DNA of 64,000 nucleotides from Candidatus Nitrosocaldus schleperae (GCA_013538805.1 JABXGR010000005.1:1-64000); one strand, 5' to 3'; shown: positions 34,431 through 43,667, counted from the first letter of the stretch. The notes: a model not told the origin generated them from the sequence alone. Made by a program: numbers and translations.

Positions 34431-35339
34431 ATGAGGAGGTCTATACTCTTATTCATTACATCAGTAATATCATGGCTAGTTATAATTTACACCAACCTAT
34501 TCTTGGCTATTAACGCACCAAAGCAGAATATAAGCAATGATTATAGTCTAAGCAGTATACCAGTTGGAAGTAGATGGGTTGATGAAGGCTATAGTGATGA
34601 TGGTAAGGACCATTCGCCTTGGAGGCTCAAGGTATGGAAGTGGCGTGAATTCCTTGCATGTGAGAGCATATCATTGGATATTCATGATGTAAATGCATAC
34701 AACTATGTTAGGTTTGATGGCTCTAGTATAGAGATGAGCCTACTCACCATGCCAGAGATGGATTATGTGTATGTTGCTGGCATAAGCATTGGTGATGTAT
34801 GGGGGGATGGTGGTAATAGCAATTTATACCAACTAGAACCACTCAAGGTAGCAATATTGGATAGACTAACCCTTGATCTTAACATCCATGAGTTCAGGGG
34901 TGCTCCACTCTCACCATTCATACTGCCATCATGGTATGCATTGCTTACAGATCTATGGTTCAGGATCAAGAATGTTACAATAGAGGATGCTAGTGGTGTA
35001 AAGCGTTATGAGGAGAAGGTTCTTGGCATAGATATATTCCATAGAACCATGGGCGGAGGGCTAAACATACTAGTAATGGGTATGAAGGATGAGTACTCTA
35101 GGATAGAGCCATGCAACAAGAACTTCATCTACAGCATAAACCTACCATCAAGCACTACTAGCATAGATATACTTGCATTACTTAAAGATGTTCAGGAAGA
35201 AGCAAGGAGCAAGGGTTGGTACTTTAACATGGATGATGTTGAACTTGTAATGGTAGAGACCGTGCTTGAGAGTTACTGGTCATACACATATGCAAGGGTA
35301 GAACCCCCAGTCATAGTGTATAGCAAGCGTGTTGATTGA
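34431..35339 (+). CDS. Predicted secreted protein, unknown function
   Basis: This 302-residue protein starts with a hydrophobic segment (SILLFITSVISWLVIIYTNLFLAI) that is a signal peptide or anchor. The rest is a soluble beta-rich domain with many aromatic residues and only two Cys. I do not recognise a family. It is divergent from the surface-protein pair on the other strand and precedes a glycosyltransferase, so a cell-envelope role is likely. A GGGAG sequence lies eight bases before the ATG; a TATA-like CAATAAATA is near 34391. Confidence 0.65.
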   Translation: MRRSILLFITSVISWLVIIYTNLFLAINAPKQNISNDYSLSSIPVGSRWVDEGYSDDGKDHSPWRLKVWKWREFLACESISLDIHDVNAYNYVRFDGSSIEMSLLTMPEMDYVYVAGISIGDVWGDGGNSNLYQLEPLKVAILDRLTLDLNIHEFRGAPLSPFILPSWYALLTDLWFRIKNVTIEDASGVKRYEEKVLGIDIFHRTMGGGLNILVMGMKDEYSRIEPCNKNFIYSINLPSSTTSIDILALLKDVQEEARSKGWYFNMDDVELVMVETVLESYWSYTYARVEPPVIVYSKRVD

Positions 35340-35472
35340 TGGTTAGCATGCAGATACTGCATATATTATATAGGCTAAGACAATTATTTCATGAGATCAA
35401 GCATAGCCTCATAGTTATTATCAAATATATACACTGAAAGATACTTAAAGAAGTTATATCAAACATCTACCA

Positions 35473-36684
35473 TTGCAGGTAAGTGATGGTGTAGTGGATG
35501 GGTATTACAGGAATGATGATAGTAATGGAAGGGATGTACTGCTCTCCATCATAATACCTACATACAATGAGGCAGAGAATATACCTAATCTCCTAAGATC
35601 CATAAGGGATGGGTTGCATACATTTCTAAAGCAGCTTAATGTAATGGCTGAGATAATAATAGTTGATGATGATAGTCCAGATGGTACAGCAGATGTTGTA
35701 GAGCAGCACTCTAAACATATAGCAAGTGAAGGAAGGTTCAACATCAAGGTACTGAGAAGATATGGTAGGAGAGGCTTGCTATCTGCTGTGCTAGATGGTC
35801 TAAAGGCTGCAAAGGGTAGCAATGTGGTTGTTATGGATGCTGATCTCTCGCACCCTCCAGCACTTATACCAGCAATGCTTGATGAGCTCATACAGGATAG
35901 GTGTGATCTTGTTATAGCATCAAGGTATGTTGATGGTGGCTCAGTAGAGAACTGGAGTATAAAGCGTAAGGTATTGAGCATATCAGCCAACATGATTGCA
36001 AGGATGATCCTTAACCTTGATGTAAAGGATGCTGTATCTGGCTTCTTTGCATGCAAGAGATGGGTACTTGAGGGTATAGAGTTCATAACCTCAGGCTACA
36101 AGATACTCCTTGAGGTACTTGTCAAAGGTGATAATATAAGGGTGAAGGAGATACCCTATACATTCGTTAACAGAAACAATGGCAAGAGTAAGTTAAACTT
36201 GAAGGTTGCCATAGACTACTTGAAGGCTATATGGCTACTCTACAGGTATGGTAGGAAGAAGCGTAGAGAAGAGAGTAGAGGTTCTATACTATTCCTCTCA
36301 AGGGCAGCAAGGTTCTATACTGTAGGTCTGAGTGGGCTAGCTGTAAACTATGGTATAGCCTCGCTAGCAAACTCCCTTCTTGCAAATATGCATATTGCAA
36401 CACTTGCAGGTATACTCTGCTCTATAACATCCAACTTCATCCTAAACAAGTTATGGACCTTCGAGGATACAGATCTTGCAGTATTGCATACGCTTAAGCA
36501 GTATGCATACTACATGGGTTTGAGTTCTATTGGTGGTACACTGCAGTTCATTCTAATACATATAATTAACCAGATATATGGGATGAACTACAACCTTGCA
36601 CTGTTCATAGCAATAGGATTAGCATCCGTATGGAACTTCCTATCCAACAAAAAGTGGACCTTCAAGGAGAGGATCTGGGGCTAG
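35473..36684 (+). CDS. Dolichol-phosphate mannosyltransferase-like GT2 with GtrA domain
   Basis: This 403-residue protein has a GT2 domain (LSIIIPTYNEAENIPNLL, IIVDDDSPDGTADVV, VVMDADLSHPP with the catalytic DAD, residues about 23-250) fused to a C-terminal four-helix GtrA-like membrane domain (residues about 275-400, SNFILNKLWTF and NFLSNKKWTF). This is the architecture of archaeal dolichol-phosphate mannose/glucose synthases that feed glycosylation of surface proteins. I use TTG 35473; it lies about 27 bases after a TATA-like CTTAAAGA and no ATG is available before the domain. The context of surface proteins upstream supports envelope glycosylation. Confidence 0.9.
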   Translation: MQVSDGVVDGYYRNDDSNGRDVLLSIIIPTYNEAENIPNLLRSIRDGLHTFLKQLNVMAEIIIVDDDSPDGTADVVEQHSKHIASEGRFNIKVLRRYGRRGLLSAVLDGLKAAKGSNVVVMDADLSHPPALIPAMLDELIQDRCDLVIASRYVDGGSVENWSIKRKVLSISANMIARMILNLDVKDAVSGFFACKRWVLEGIEFITSGYKILLEVLVKGDNIRVKEIPYTFVNRNNGKSKLNLKVAIDYLKAIWLLYRYGRKKRREESRGSILFLSRAARFYTVGLSGLAVNYGIASLANSLLANMHIATLAGILCSITSNFILNKLWTFEDTDLAVLHTLKQYAYYMGLSSIGGTLQFILIHIINQIYGMNYNLALFIAIGLASVWNFLSNKKWTFKERIWG

Positions 36685-36736
36685 GCCTAACCTACCTCTA
36701 TAGTATATTAGCAATAGATATCTACAAATAGAATCC

Positions 36737-37453
36737 TTGCATTCTAGCCATGTGTTTGATAGCCTTGACTCACTTAACAGGGCTATAGTATCATGTAGAG
36801 CATGTGAGAGGCTTGTAAGGTATAGAGAGCATATAGCAAGAGTAAAGGTTAAGAGGTTCAAGGATTGGGAGTACTGGGCGAAGCCAGTACCAGGGTTTGG
36901 AGATGTTAATGCTAGACTGCTCATAATAGGGCTTGCACCTGCTGCACATGGAGCAAATAGAACAGGGAGGATGTTCACTGGCGACTCATCTGGCTCATGG
37001 CTTATCAAAGCATTGTATGAGACTGGATTTGCAAACAAGCCTACAAGCATAAGCAGGGATGATGGTCTTATCCTTAACGATGTGTATATATCAGCAGTGC
37101 TTAGATGTGCACCTCCAGAGAACAAGCCTAGCAAGAGCGAGGTAGATAACTGCATCCTATACCTTATGCAAGAAGTATCCCTACTCAAGAATGTAAGGAT
37201 AGTACTTACTCTAGGCATGATAGCCTTCAATGCATACTGTAGCATGAATAGCATATCAGGATTAAGGTTTGGGCATGGATCATCCTATGCTGTAAGGGAT
37301 AAAGATGGTAGGATGGTAACATTGATCTCATCATACCATCCAAGCAGGCAGAATACACAGACTGGAAGGCTGAGTTGGAGTATGTGGATAGAAGTATTCA
37401 GGAGGATTAGGCTTATGCTAGATATGCTAGATGGGTCTGAACCTAAGTCCTAA
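36737..37453 (+). CDS. Uracil-DNA glycosylase, family 5 (UDGb)
   Basis: This 238-residue protein removes uracil and deaminated bases from DNA. The active-site motif GLAPAAHGANRTGRMFTGD and the second motif YHPSRQNTQTGRL are typical of family 5, which lacks the catalytic Asp or Asn of other families. Cys in SCRACERL near residue 19-22, LRCAPPENK and NCI are candidates for the [4Fe-4S] cluster. Start TTG 36737 or GTG 36752; both lack an obvious alternative. Its last 27 bases overlap the convergent racemase-like gene. Confidence 0.9.
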   Translation: MHSSHVFDSLDSLNRAIVSCRACERLVRYREHIARVKVKRFKDWEYWAKPVPGFGDVNARLLIIGLAPAAHGANRTGRMFTGDSSGSWLIKALYETGFANKPTSISRDDGLILNDVYISAVLRCAPPENKPSKSEVDNCILYLMQEVSLLKNVRIVLTLGMIAFNAYCSMNSISGLRFGHGSSYAVRDKDGRMVTLISSYHPSRQNTQTGRLSWSMWIEVFRRIRLMLDMLDGSEPKS

Positions 37454-38224
37454 CCTCTTAAGAGTAGAGGAGAGATGCTCATCCTTATCCACATCCAGAA
37501 CGCTTAGCCTTACCTTCTCCTCCTCTTCCTCTCCCTTCTCTCTAGTAAGAATCCCATGCTCCTCTAGGTATGCTTTAACCCTTGCTACAGTATCTATTAC
37601 AGGGTTCATGATCTTAATGTTGGGGTAGAGTGATTGCAATGCATCCTCAATCAATGCTAGATGTGTGCTACCTAGCACTATGCTATCTATGCTTGCATCC
37701 TTCAGCAACCTACTGCATATACTTGCTATAGCATGCTCAGCACCATCCTGAAGGAACCTACCTGACTCTACCATATCTATGAGTTCTGTAGCATCAACGA
37801 GGGTTATGTTTGCCCTACTCATGTATGCCTTGAACGTATCATGAAGATCCACACTTCTTACAACTGCTCTACTTGCAAGTACTGCTATGCCCTTACTGCT
37901 TGATGACTCTACTGCCCTTGCAAGAGAGTTGTGAGGGTATACACCAAATAGGGGTGTGCTGCTAGCCAACCTAAGATCGTTAAGCACTAGCATCGATGGG
38001 GTTATAGATGCAACTATGATACACTTTGGATCATACCCTTCAAGCCTTCTAATCCCCCTTCCAACTATATCCCTCAACTCCTCTCTACTCTTCAAACCAT
38101 ATGGATAGTTACTTCTATCAGCAAAGTATACTATATGCTCCTTTGGCATCTCATCCATCAGCACCTTTATAACAGATATTGAGCCTAGACCAGAGTCAAA
38201 TACACATATAGGTTGCATGAGCAA
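37427..38224 (-). CDS. Glutamate/aspartate racemase homologue, both catalytic Cys replaced by Ser
   Basis: This 265-residue protein has the MurI fold and landmarks CVFDSGLGSISVI, YFADRSNYPYG, and the second-half VLGSTHLALIED. In active enzymes the two catalytic cysteines sit in the ACNT and GCTHYP motifs; here they are Ser73 (VASITPS) and Ser186 (LGSTHLA). A racemase of the usual two-Cys mechanism is therefore not expected. Archaea of this type have no peptidoglycan, so the usual D-glutamate need is absent too. It may bind or act on another acid. A charged low-complexity stretch of Glu (EKGEEEEEK) is near the C-terminus. Confidence 0.85.
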   Translation of the reverse strand: MLMQPICVFDSGLGSISVIKVLMDEMPKEHIVYFADRSNYPYGLKSREELRDIVGRGIRRLEGYDPKCIIVASITPSMLVLNDLRLASSTPLFGVYPHNSLARAVESSSSKGIAVLASRAVVRSVDLHDTFKAYMSRANITLVDATELIDMVESGRFLQDGAEHAIASICSRLLKDASIDSIVLGSTHLALIEDALQSLYPNIKIMNPVIDTVARVKAYLEEHGILTREKGEEEEEKVRLSVLDVDKDEHLSSTLKRLGLRFRPI

Positions 38225-38312
38225 TGATACAAGATATAACTAATAACTATTTCTTAACCATGTCAATAACTATGCACATACAATGATAATAACAGTGCTG
38301 CTGATCCTTGCT

Positions 38313-38948
38313 ATGACAGAGTTTAGTAACAAGTGGGTAAAGAAGGATGATAGAGGGATGGGTGATAGGGTTAAGGAGGCTCTCAAACCACAGGGTCCTC
38401 TAAGACCAAGGGTTGAACAGGCTATGAATAGGATACAGTTACAGATACAGAAGATAGATACTATGCTTGCAAAGATGCGTGAGAGAGATACTACACTCTT
38501 CAAGAGGATAGTTGAGGCTGTACACAAGCATGATATGGAGACTGGTAAGATGCTCTCAAATGAGTTGGCTGAGGTTAGGAGGGTTATCAAGACAATGAGC
38601 AATGCAAAGATTGCTTTAGAGCAGGTGCATCTTAGGCTTAGCACTGTACACGATATAGGTGACCTTGCTGTATCACTTGCCCCTGCAATAAGCGTCATGA
38701 AGGGTGTTAAGCAGGGTATAAGTAGGTTCATGCCAGAGGCTGAGGGAGAGATAAATGAGATGACAAGTACGTTAAGCAACCTGATGGTTGATACCATGCA
38801 GGGAGGCAACTTCAACTTCGTTAGTGATGTTAGTAGTGAAGATGTTGAGAGGATACTTGCAGAGGCAGCAGCAGTTGCAGAGAAGAGTTTAGATAGCAAG
38901 TTACCATCTGTATCAACAGAGTCAGCAGAGGAGTTACCAAGGTTCTAG
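38313..38948 (+). CDS. ESCRT-III/Snf7-like protein (CdvB family)
   Basis: The protein of about 211 residues is a CdvB-type ESCRT-III relative: a helical core with basic N-terminal helices (RPRVEQAMNRIQLQIQKIDTMLAKMRERD) and further helices (FKRIVEAVHKHDMETGKMLSNELAEVRRVI) as in Vps2/24/46 proteins. In thaumarchaea and Sulfolobales, CdvB proteins work in cell division with CdvA and CdvC; neither partner is nearby, so this is likely one of several paralogues. I choose ATG 38313 (MTEFSNKWVKK); an upstream ATG at 38283 would add ten hydrophobic residues unlike family members. The acidic tail is short. Confidence 0.9.
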   Translation: MTEFSNKWVKKDDRGMGDRVKEALKPQGPLRPRVEQAMNRIQLQIQKIDTMLAKMRERDTTLFKRIVEAVHKHDMETGKMLSNELAEVRRVIKTMSNAKIALEQVHLRLSTVHDIGDLAVSLAPAISVMKGVKQGISRFMPEAEGEINEMTSTLSNLMVDTMQGGNFNFVSDVSSEDVERILAEAAAVAEKSLDSKLPSVSTESAEELPRF

Positions 38949-39043
38949 TTATAGCATCTAAATGCTATTATTTTTACCTCTTTTACCTCCTATTACCTCT
39001 TTCTACCTCTACCTTTATCTATCTATGCTAATAAAACTATTAA

Positions 39044-39892
39044 CTATATCTTTGCACTTCTATACGAGTGTGTAAAGCCAGAGTCATACACCTTTGAGAA
39101 TTCATACCCTCTTGGCTTTACAACCTCCCCTACTATTATCACTGCTGTCCTGTTTATCCTAGCATCCTTAACCTTCCTTGCTATATCCTTCAATGTACCA
39201 ACTATAACCTTTTCATCATCCCACGTTGCCCTGTATACTACAGCAACTGGAGTATCATCATCATAACCTGCACTTATCAACTCACCTACTATATCCTCTA
39301 TGAGGTGAACGCTAAGGTAGAATGCGATTGTGCATCTATGCCTTGCTAGTTCCTTTATGCTCTCCCTCTCTGGTACAGGAGTTCTGAACTCTGCCCTTGT
39401 TATTATAACAGTCTGTGTTACACCTGGTAGCGTGAGTTCTGTCTTGAGCCTAGCAACTGCAGCAAATAGAGCACTTATCCCTGGCACTATCTCAACATCT
39501 ATCCCATCTTTAGCAAGAGCATCTATCTGCTCTCTAGTTGCAGAGTAGAGTGAGGGATCACCATCATGTAGCCTTATAGTAATCCTTCCCTTCATAGCAT
39601 TATCCCTCAGCACTGAGTATATCTCCTCCCTACTCATGGTTGATGCATCGTATAGCAGTGCACTGCTCTTTGCAAATGCAAGTATCTCTGGGTTGAGTAG
39701 GGAGCCAGAGTATACGATAACATCAGCCTCCTCTATGAGCCTCTTTGCCTTGAGGGTTAAGAGTTCTTTATCCCCTGGACCAGCACCAACGAAGTATACC
39801 TTGCCTCTATAGTTGGTATCTACACCCATTCCAACACCACTACCATTACTATCTATATACCCTTCGCCATCCATACATACCATAGCACTCAT
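39044..39892 (-). CDS. cbiF: Cobalt-precorrin-4 C11-methyltransferase (CbiF/CobM)
   Basis: This 282-residue SAM-dependent corrin-ring methylase belongs to the CbiF/CobM branch: VYFVGAGPGDKELLTLKAKRLIEEADVIVYSGSL is its opening motif, followed by LHDGDPSLYSATREQ and VPGISALFAAVARL. The gene starts with an ATGA overlap at the end of cbiL and ends the cbiT-cbiL-cbiF run. About 30 residues precede the conserved start and are Gly/Ser-rich; a downstream start is possible. Confidence 0.94.
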   Translation of the reverse strand: MSAMVCMDGEGYIDSNGSGVGMGVDTNYRGKVYFVGAGPGDKELLTLKAKRLIEEADVIVYSGSLLNPEILAFAKSSALLYDASTMSREEIYSVLRDNAMKGRITIRLHDGDPSLYSATREQIDALAKDGIDVEIVPGISALFAAVARLKTELTLPGVTQTVIITRAEFRTPVPERESIKELARHRCTIAFYLSVHLIEDIVGELISAGYDDDTPVAVVYRATWDDEKVIVGTLKDIARKVKDARINRTAVIIVGEVVKPRGYEFSKVYDSGFTHSYRSAKI

Positions 39893-40659
39893 GCATATTG
39901 GGGATATTGATGATGCTCTCTCTTCACAACCATCATAGAGAAGTACTTGCTTACCTTGCTTGTATCTATATCCTTAAGCCTTGTCATGTTTATAACCTGC
40001 CCCTCAGAGCCTATATCCTGTGCTATTGCAACGTATGCATCATCTGGCATATGCTCCCTCATTATCCTTATAACATCATCAAAGTACCTCCCATCCTTAA
40101 GGAAGACTATGGTATCGCAACTGCTGACTATCTTCTTAACCCTCTCAAGGTCATAGCATGCTGGTACTATAGCCATTATCTGCTCCCCCTCAACAAGGTT
40201 CATCTTTGCTTGTGATGCAAATGATGTGAACGATGCTATACCTGGCACTATCTCAACATCTATCTCTTTATATCTTGAACGCAACTCCCTATAGATGTAT
40301 GTGAAGGTACTGTAGAGTGAAGGATCACCAACGCATAGATATGCTACTACCTTACCACTCAAGCATGCCTTTGCCATCTCATCAGCATTGCTCTTCCACA
40401 CATCAGCAAGCCTGCTCCTATCCTTGACCATTGGGAATATAAGGCTCCTAACCTCAACCTCACCATCTTTGATCCTTGACTCTATCAATGGTTTAACTAT
40501 GCTCAATGCCATGCTCTCCCTTCCTTCCCTGGATGTTGGTGCAAATATAATATCACAGTGCTGAAGTACATCCAGTGCCTTTAGAGTCAAGAGCATTGGA
40601 TCTCCTGGACCACAGCCTATGCAGTAGAGTTTGTGACCTTTGCTATCACTATGCATCAT
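39889..40659 (-). CDS. cbiL: Precorrin-2/cobalt-factor II C20-methyltransferase (CbiL/CobI)
   Basis: This 256-residue corrin methylase has LYCIGCGPGDPMLLTLKALDVLQHCDIIFAPTSR at the start, YLCVGDPSLYSTFTYIY and VEIVPGIASFTSFASQAKMNL, typical of CbiL/CobI, which adds the C20 methyl. It lies 47 bases after cbiT and overlaps cbiF by four bases. Confidence 0.94.
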   Translation of the reverse strand: MMHSDSKGHKLYCIGCGPGDPMLLTLKALDVLQHCDIIFAPTSREGRESMALSIVKPLIESRIKDGEVEVRSLIFPMVKDRSRLADVWKSNADEMAKACLSGKVVAYLCVGDPSLYSTFTYIYRELRSRYKEIDVEIVPGIASFTSFASQAKMNLVEGEQIMAIVPACYDLERVKKIVSSCDTIVFLKDGRYFDDVIRIMREHMPDDAYVAIAQDIGSEGQVINMTRLKDIDTSKVSKYFSMMVVKREHHQYPQYA

Positions 40660-40706
40660 ATCATCTTACCTCGATCATAGTTGCAGAGATATTTAAATAG
40701 TGAACT

Positions 40707-41318
40707 TTATGGCTTCTCTGCTGAGATTATCAGCACTGGGTTCCTTGCTATAAGCATTGTACCACTGCTTATCCTCCTCCCCTTTGCTACAATAACCTGA
40801 GTAACATCAACATCCTCTAACCCTAGATCATACATTGCATTCAATGCACTACTCATGCTCTCAACCATTATTGTATCAACTACTATCCTACCCTTGCTCC
40901 TTAGCCTCGTACATGCAACTCTAACCATATCGTACATCCTGCCTCCAGCACCACCTACGAATACTGCATCTACCTCAGGCATACTTGGTAGTATATCCAT
41001 CGCATCCCCATGCACAATCTCTATGTTTGTTATACTGAACCTCCTTACATTCTCTCTAAGTAGTGCTATTGCATCTGCATCCCTATCTATTGCATATACC
41101 CTGCCAGTGCTACCAACTTGGATTGCAGCCTCTATGCTTATGCTACCAGTCCCAGAGCCTACATCTATAACCCTGTAGCCCTCTCTAAGCCTAGCCTTGC
41201 TCAATGCTATAACCCTAACCTCCTCCTTTGTTATTGGAATGCTTTCATCCCTAACGAAGAGGTCATCTGGTATGCCAGGGGTTCTGTAGGGCCAGAGGCG
41301 TTGATCCATGTACATCAC
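40707..41318 (-). CDS. cbiT: Cobalt-precorrin-6B C15-methyltransferase, decarboxylating (CbiT)
   Basis: This 203-residue class I methyltransferase carries the SAM motif VIDVGSGTGSISIEAA and the CbiT-typical opening PGIPDDLFVRDESIPITKEEVRVIALSKA, with AVFVGGAGG later. CbiT methylates C15 and decarboxylates the acetate side chain of the corrin ring. No CbiE domain is fused. It follows the EMC6-like gene by 13 bases; the four genes on this strand probably form an operon. Confidence 0.95.
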   Translation of the reverse strand: MMYMDQRLWPYRTPGIPDDLFVRDESIPITKEEVRVIALSKARLREGYRVIDVGSGTGSISIEAAIQVGSTGRVYAIDRDADAIALLRENVRRFSITNIEIVHGDAMDILPSMPEVDAVFVGGAGGRMYDMVRVACTRLRSKGRIVVDTIMVESMSSALNAMYDLGLEDVDVTQVIVAKGRRISSGTMLIARNPVLIISAEKP

Positions 41319-41331
41319 ATCATCCTTTTAA

Positions 41332-41637
41332 CTACTGACCCTGCTCACCTGTAAACTGGTACATGAATGTGTTGTATAGTATCCATACAAGAAGGAACAT
41401 GAAGACATAACCTCCCATACCAGTAGTTACCAACTTCCTAGACTCAGATGGTGGTATCCTCTTACCTAATGAGAACCTAGCAATGAGATAGGTTATGAAG
41501 TAGAGCAGGAACCCTATACCTATACCCCTGAATGCTTGAGGGTTATTGCTTAGGAAGCCTAGTGCACCTGCAACTATACCTGCAAGTACCGCAAAGCCTA
41601 TCCTGAGCCAGAATACCTTGTCAATGGGGCTCATCAC
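41332..41637 (-). CDS. Small three-helix membrane protein, EMC6-like
   Basis: This 101-residue protein has three hydrophobic segments (residues about 10-30, 38-55 and 73-92). The start SPIDKVFWLRIGFAVLAGIVAGALG and the overall layout resemble archaeal EMC6/Rab5if-like membrane proteins, thought to help membrane protein insertion. This is a pattern-based guess. It is the first gene upstream of cbiT on the same strand. Confidence 0.6.
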   Translation of the reverse strand: MMSPIDKVFWLRIGFAVLAGIVAGALGFLSNNPQAFRGIGIGFLLYFITYLIARFSLGKRIPPSESRKLVTTGMGGYVFMFLLVWILYNTFMYQFTGEQGQ

Positions 41638-41749
41638 CCTGTATACTTTGAGGATAGTTTAATTCCTTTTGGTTGTTGATTGATCGATTGGTTGGTTGGC
41701 GAGGATGGATATGGATGGCTTAACTTATATTGCCATGCATTCTTAATAT

Positions 41750-42364
41750 ATGAAGGGGGAGGAGAGAGTAAGAATGGTAGCAAGTAAGGATAGGGAGAGT
41801 GTGGATCCACATGTAACCACCAGGGTACTCGTTAAGGATGTTATGAATAGCCCAGTCATAACAGCTAGTCCAGATAGCAAGGTTAATGAACTTGCAAAGA
41901 TGATGAGCGATATGAAGATTGGGAGTATAGTGATAACAGATAATGGGCAGGCCGATGGCAATCCAGTTGGGATAGTCACAGACTGGGATATAGTAAGCAA
42001 GGCATCTATCAGGGATGAGAGACCAAGCAGGATAAAGGCTGGGGATATAATGCAGCAACTTATAACTATAGATAGTGAAGCAAACGTTACAGATGCTGCT
42101 AGGTTACTACGTAAGCATAATGTGAAGAGGCTTGGCGTAGTATATAAGGGCAAACTGGTAGGGGTTGTATCCTCCTCTGATGTAATAGCAGTTATGCCAG
42201 AGCTTGTTGATGTTATATCTGAGAAGGCAAGCATGTTTAGAGGAGAGTTTGGAAGGAGTCCAACATTGATCTCAGGCTACTGTGATGAGTGCGATGAGTG
42301 GTCTGATTACCTTGCATATGTTGATGGCAAGTTCTTGTGCGAGGAGTGTAGGGCTGGAGGATGA
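41750..42364 (+). CDS. CBS-domain protein with C-terminal zinc ribbon
   Basis: The protein has two CBS repeats (VKDVMNSPVITASPDSKVNELA and IKAGDIMQQLITIDSEANVTDAA) that bind adenine nucleotides, then a zinc ribbon with CDECDEW and CEECR near the C-terminus. Role is probably regulatory; the target is unknown. Two starts compete: ATG 41750 (204 residues), about 24 bases after a TATA-like CTTATATT, and ATG 41774 behind GGGGAGGAG and a second TATA-like CTTAATATA. Coding sequence resembling the family begins after the second. Confidence 0.88.
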   Translation: MKGEERVRMVASKDRESVDPHVTTRVLVKDVMNSPVITASPDSKVNELAKMMSDMKIGSIVITDNGQADGNPVGIVTDWDIVSKASIRDERPSRIKAGDIMQQLITIDSEANVTDAARLLRKHNVKRLGVVYKGKLVGVVSSSDVIAVMPELVDVISEKASMFRGEFGRSPTLISGYCDECDEWSDYLAYVDGKFLCEECRAGG

Positions 42365-42472
42365 ATGGATTAATGGCGAATGAATGAATGAATGAATTAA
42401 CGCTTGAATTAATTAATAAATAAAGTATACCATCAAGAATAATAATAGAGGGCATTGTATTAATTAATTAAT

Positions 42473-42958
42473 ATGGTAAGACTGCTTCTGGATGGGATGC
42501 TTGGGAGCATGGCTAGAAAGTTAAGGATCTTTGGGTTCGATACACTATACTACAATGGGTTGGATGACTCTTCACTGCTCGATGAGTGTATAAAGGAGAG
42601 TAGAGTACTCATAACCAGTGATGAAGAACTCTTCCATCATGCATCAAGGCTTGGTTTAAGGAGTATACTTGTGAAGGGTAACAGCATAGATGATATGGCA
42701 TATGTATTGAGATCTTTAGGCATAAGATCTATAGAGTTTGATATAAATAATGCAAGATGCTCAATATGCAACTCAACTATAAGGTATGTTAGCAAGGATT
42801 CTCTTACTCGATGCTTACCAGATGGGGTACTTGAGAGGTATGAGGAGTTTTATATCTGCACCAACTGTGGAAAGGTCTACTGGAAGGGTAGCCATATCAA
42901 GAGGATACTTGAGTTTGAGAAGGGGGTGAATAGTAGGCTTGCTGATGCTGAGCGATGA
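42473..42958 (+). CDS. Mut7-C RNase-domain protein with zinc ribbon
   Basis: This 161-residue protein has a PIN-like Mut7-C domain: LLLDGMLGSMARKLRIFGFDTLYYNG, then DEELFHHA, and a zinc ribbon of CSIC and CTNCGKVYWKGSH. Such proteins are predicted RNases with a metal site built on acidic residues. The next gene begins within its final codons, so the two are co-transcribed with the AMMECR1 gene. Confidence 0.9.
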   Translation: MVRLLLDGMLGSMARKLRIFGFDTLYYNGLDDSSLLDECIKESRVLITSDEELFHHASRLGLRSILVKGNSIDDMAYVLRSLGIRSIEFDINNARCSICNSTIRYVSKDSLTRCLPDGVLERYEEFYICTNCGKVYWKGSHIKRILEFEKGVNSRLADAER

Positions 42959-43616
42959 TGATGGCTATACACTGGTAAGGCTTGCAAGGAGTGCTTTAGA
43001 GCATTACCTGAAGCATGGCAAGATGATAGATGTGGATGAGCATATAAGATCAAGGTATTCGATGAAGGCTGGGGTATTTGTAACGTTGAATGAGTTCATT
43101 AGTTATAATTATGATAGTTCTACTCATGGCAAGAGCATATATGTTGATTATGCAAATGCTAAGGTTAAGGAGGAGTTGAGAGGTTGCATAGGCTTCCCAT
43201 TACCAAGCAAGGAGCTCTGCTATGCTGTAGTAGATGCTGCAGTAGCAGCAGCAACAGAAGACCCTAGGTTCGAACCTGTAAAGAGTTCAGAACTAGATAG
43301 GATAACGGTTGAGTTGAGCATACTAACTGAGCCAGAACTCATAACTGTTAGAGATCCAAGGGAGTACAAGGATAAGATCAAGGTTGGGAGGGATGGTCTC
43401 ATGATAGTATGGCGTTACGGCTCTGGACTCCTGCTACCTCAGGTTGCTGTGGAGTATGGATGGGATGAGGAGAGGTTCCTCTGCGAGACATGTATGAAGG
43501 CAGGTGCAATGCCAGACTGTTGGTTCTATCAGGATACAAGGGTTTACAGGTTTGAGGCTATAATATTCAAGGAGGTAGAACCAAATGGTCGTGTTACAAG
43601 GGTAAGACTCGCATAG
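42945..43616 (+). CDS. AMMECR1 family protein
   Basis: The protein of about 223 residues has the signature LRGCIGFPLPSKELCYAVVDAAVAAATEDPRF and VELSILTEPELI, with the C-terminal LLLPQVAVEYGWDEERFLCETCMKAG. AMMECR1 homologues occur across archaea and eukaryotes and have no settled biochemical role, although they often pair with radical-SAM or dioxygenase genes. Start ATG 42945 fits family length; a TTG six bases earlier is also possible. It overlaps the upstream Mut7-C gene by 14 bases. Confidence 0.92.
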   Translation: MLSDDDGYTLVRLARSALEHYLKHGKMIDVDEHIRSRYSMKAGVFVTLNEFISYNYDSSTHGKSIYVDYANAKVKEELRGCIGFPLPSKELCYAVVDAAVAAATEDPRFEPVKSSELDRITVELSILTEPELITVRDPREYKDKIKVGRDGLMIVWRYGSGLLLPQVAVEYGWDEERFLCETCMKAGAMPDCWFYQDTRVYRFEAIIFKEVEPNGRVTRVRLA

Positions 43617-43667
43617 TTGGAGCCTTACCAACAAATGTAATTATATTAAGGCATCATGTTATGATGT

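Noticed and set aside
38283-38312. Extra ten hydrophobic residues at the CdvB-like start
   Set aside because: ATG 38313 gives a normal family N-terminus, and a hydrophobic start is unlike ESCRT-III proteins.
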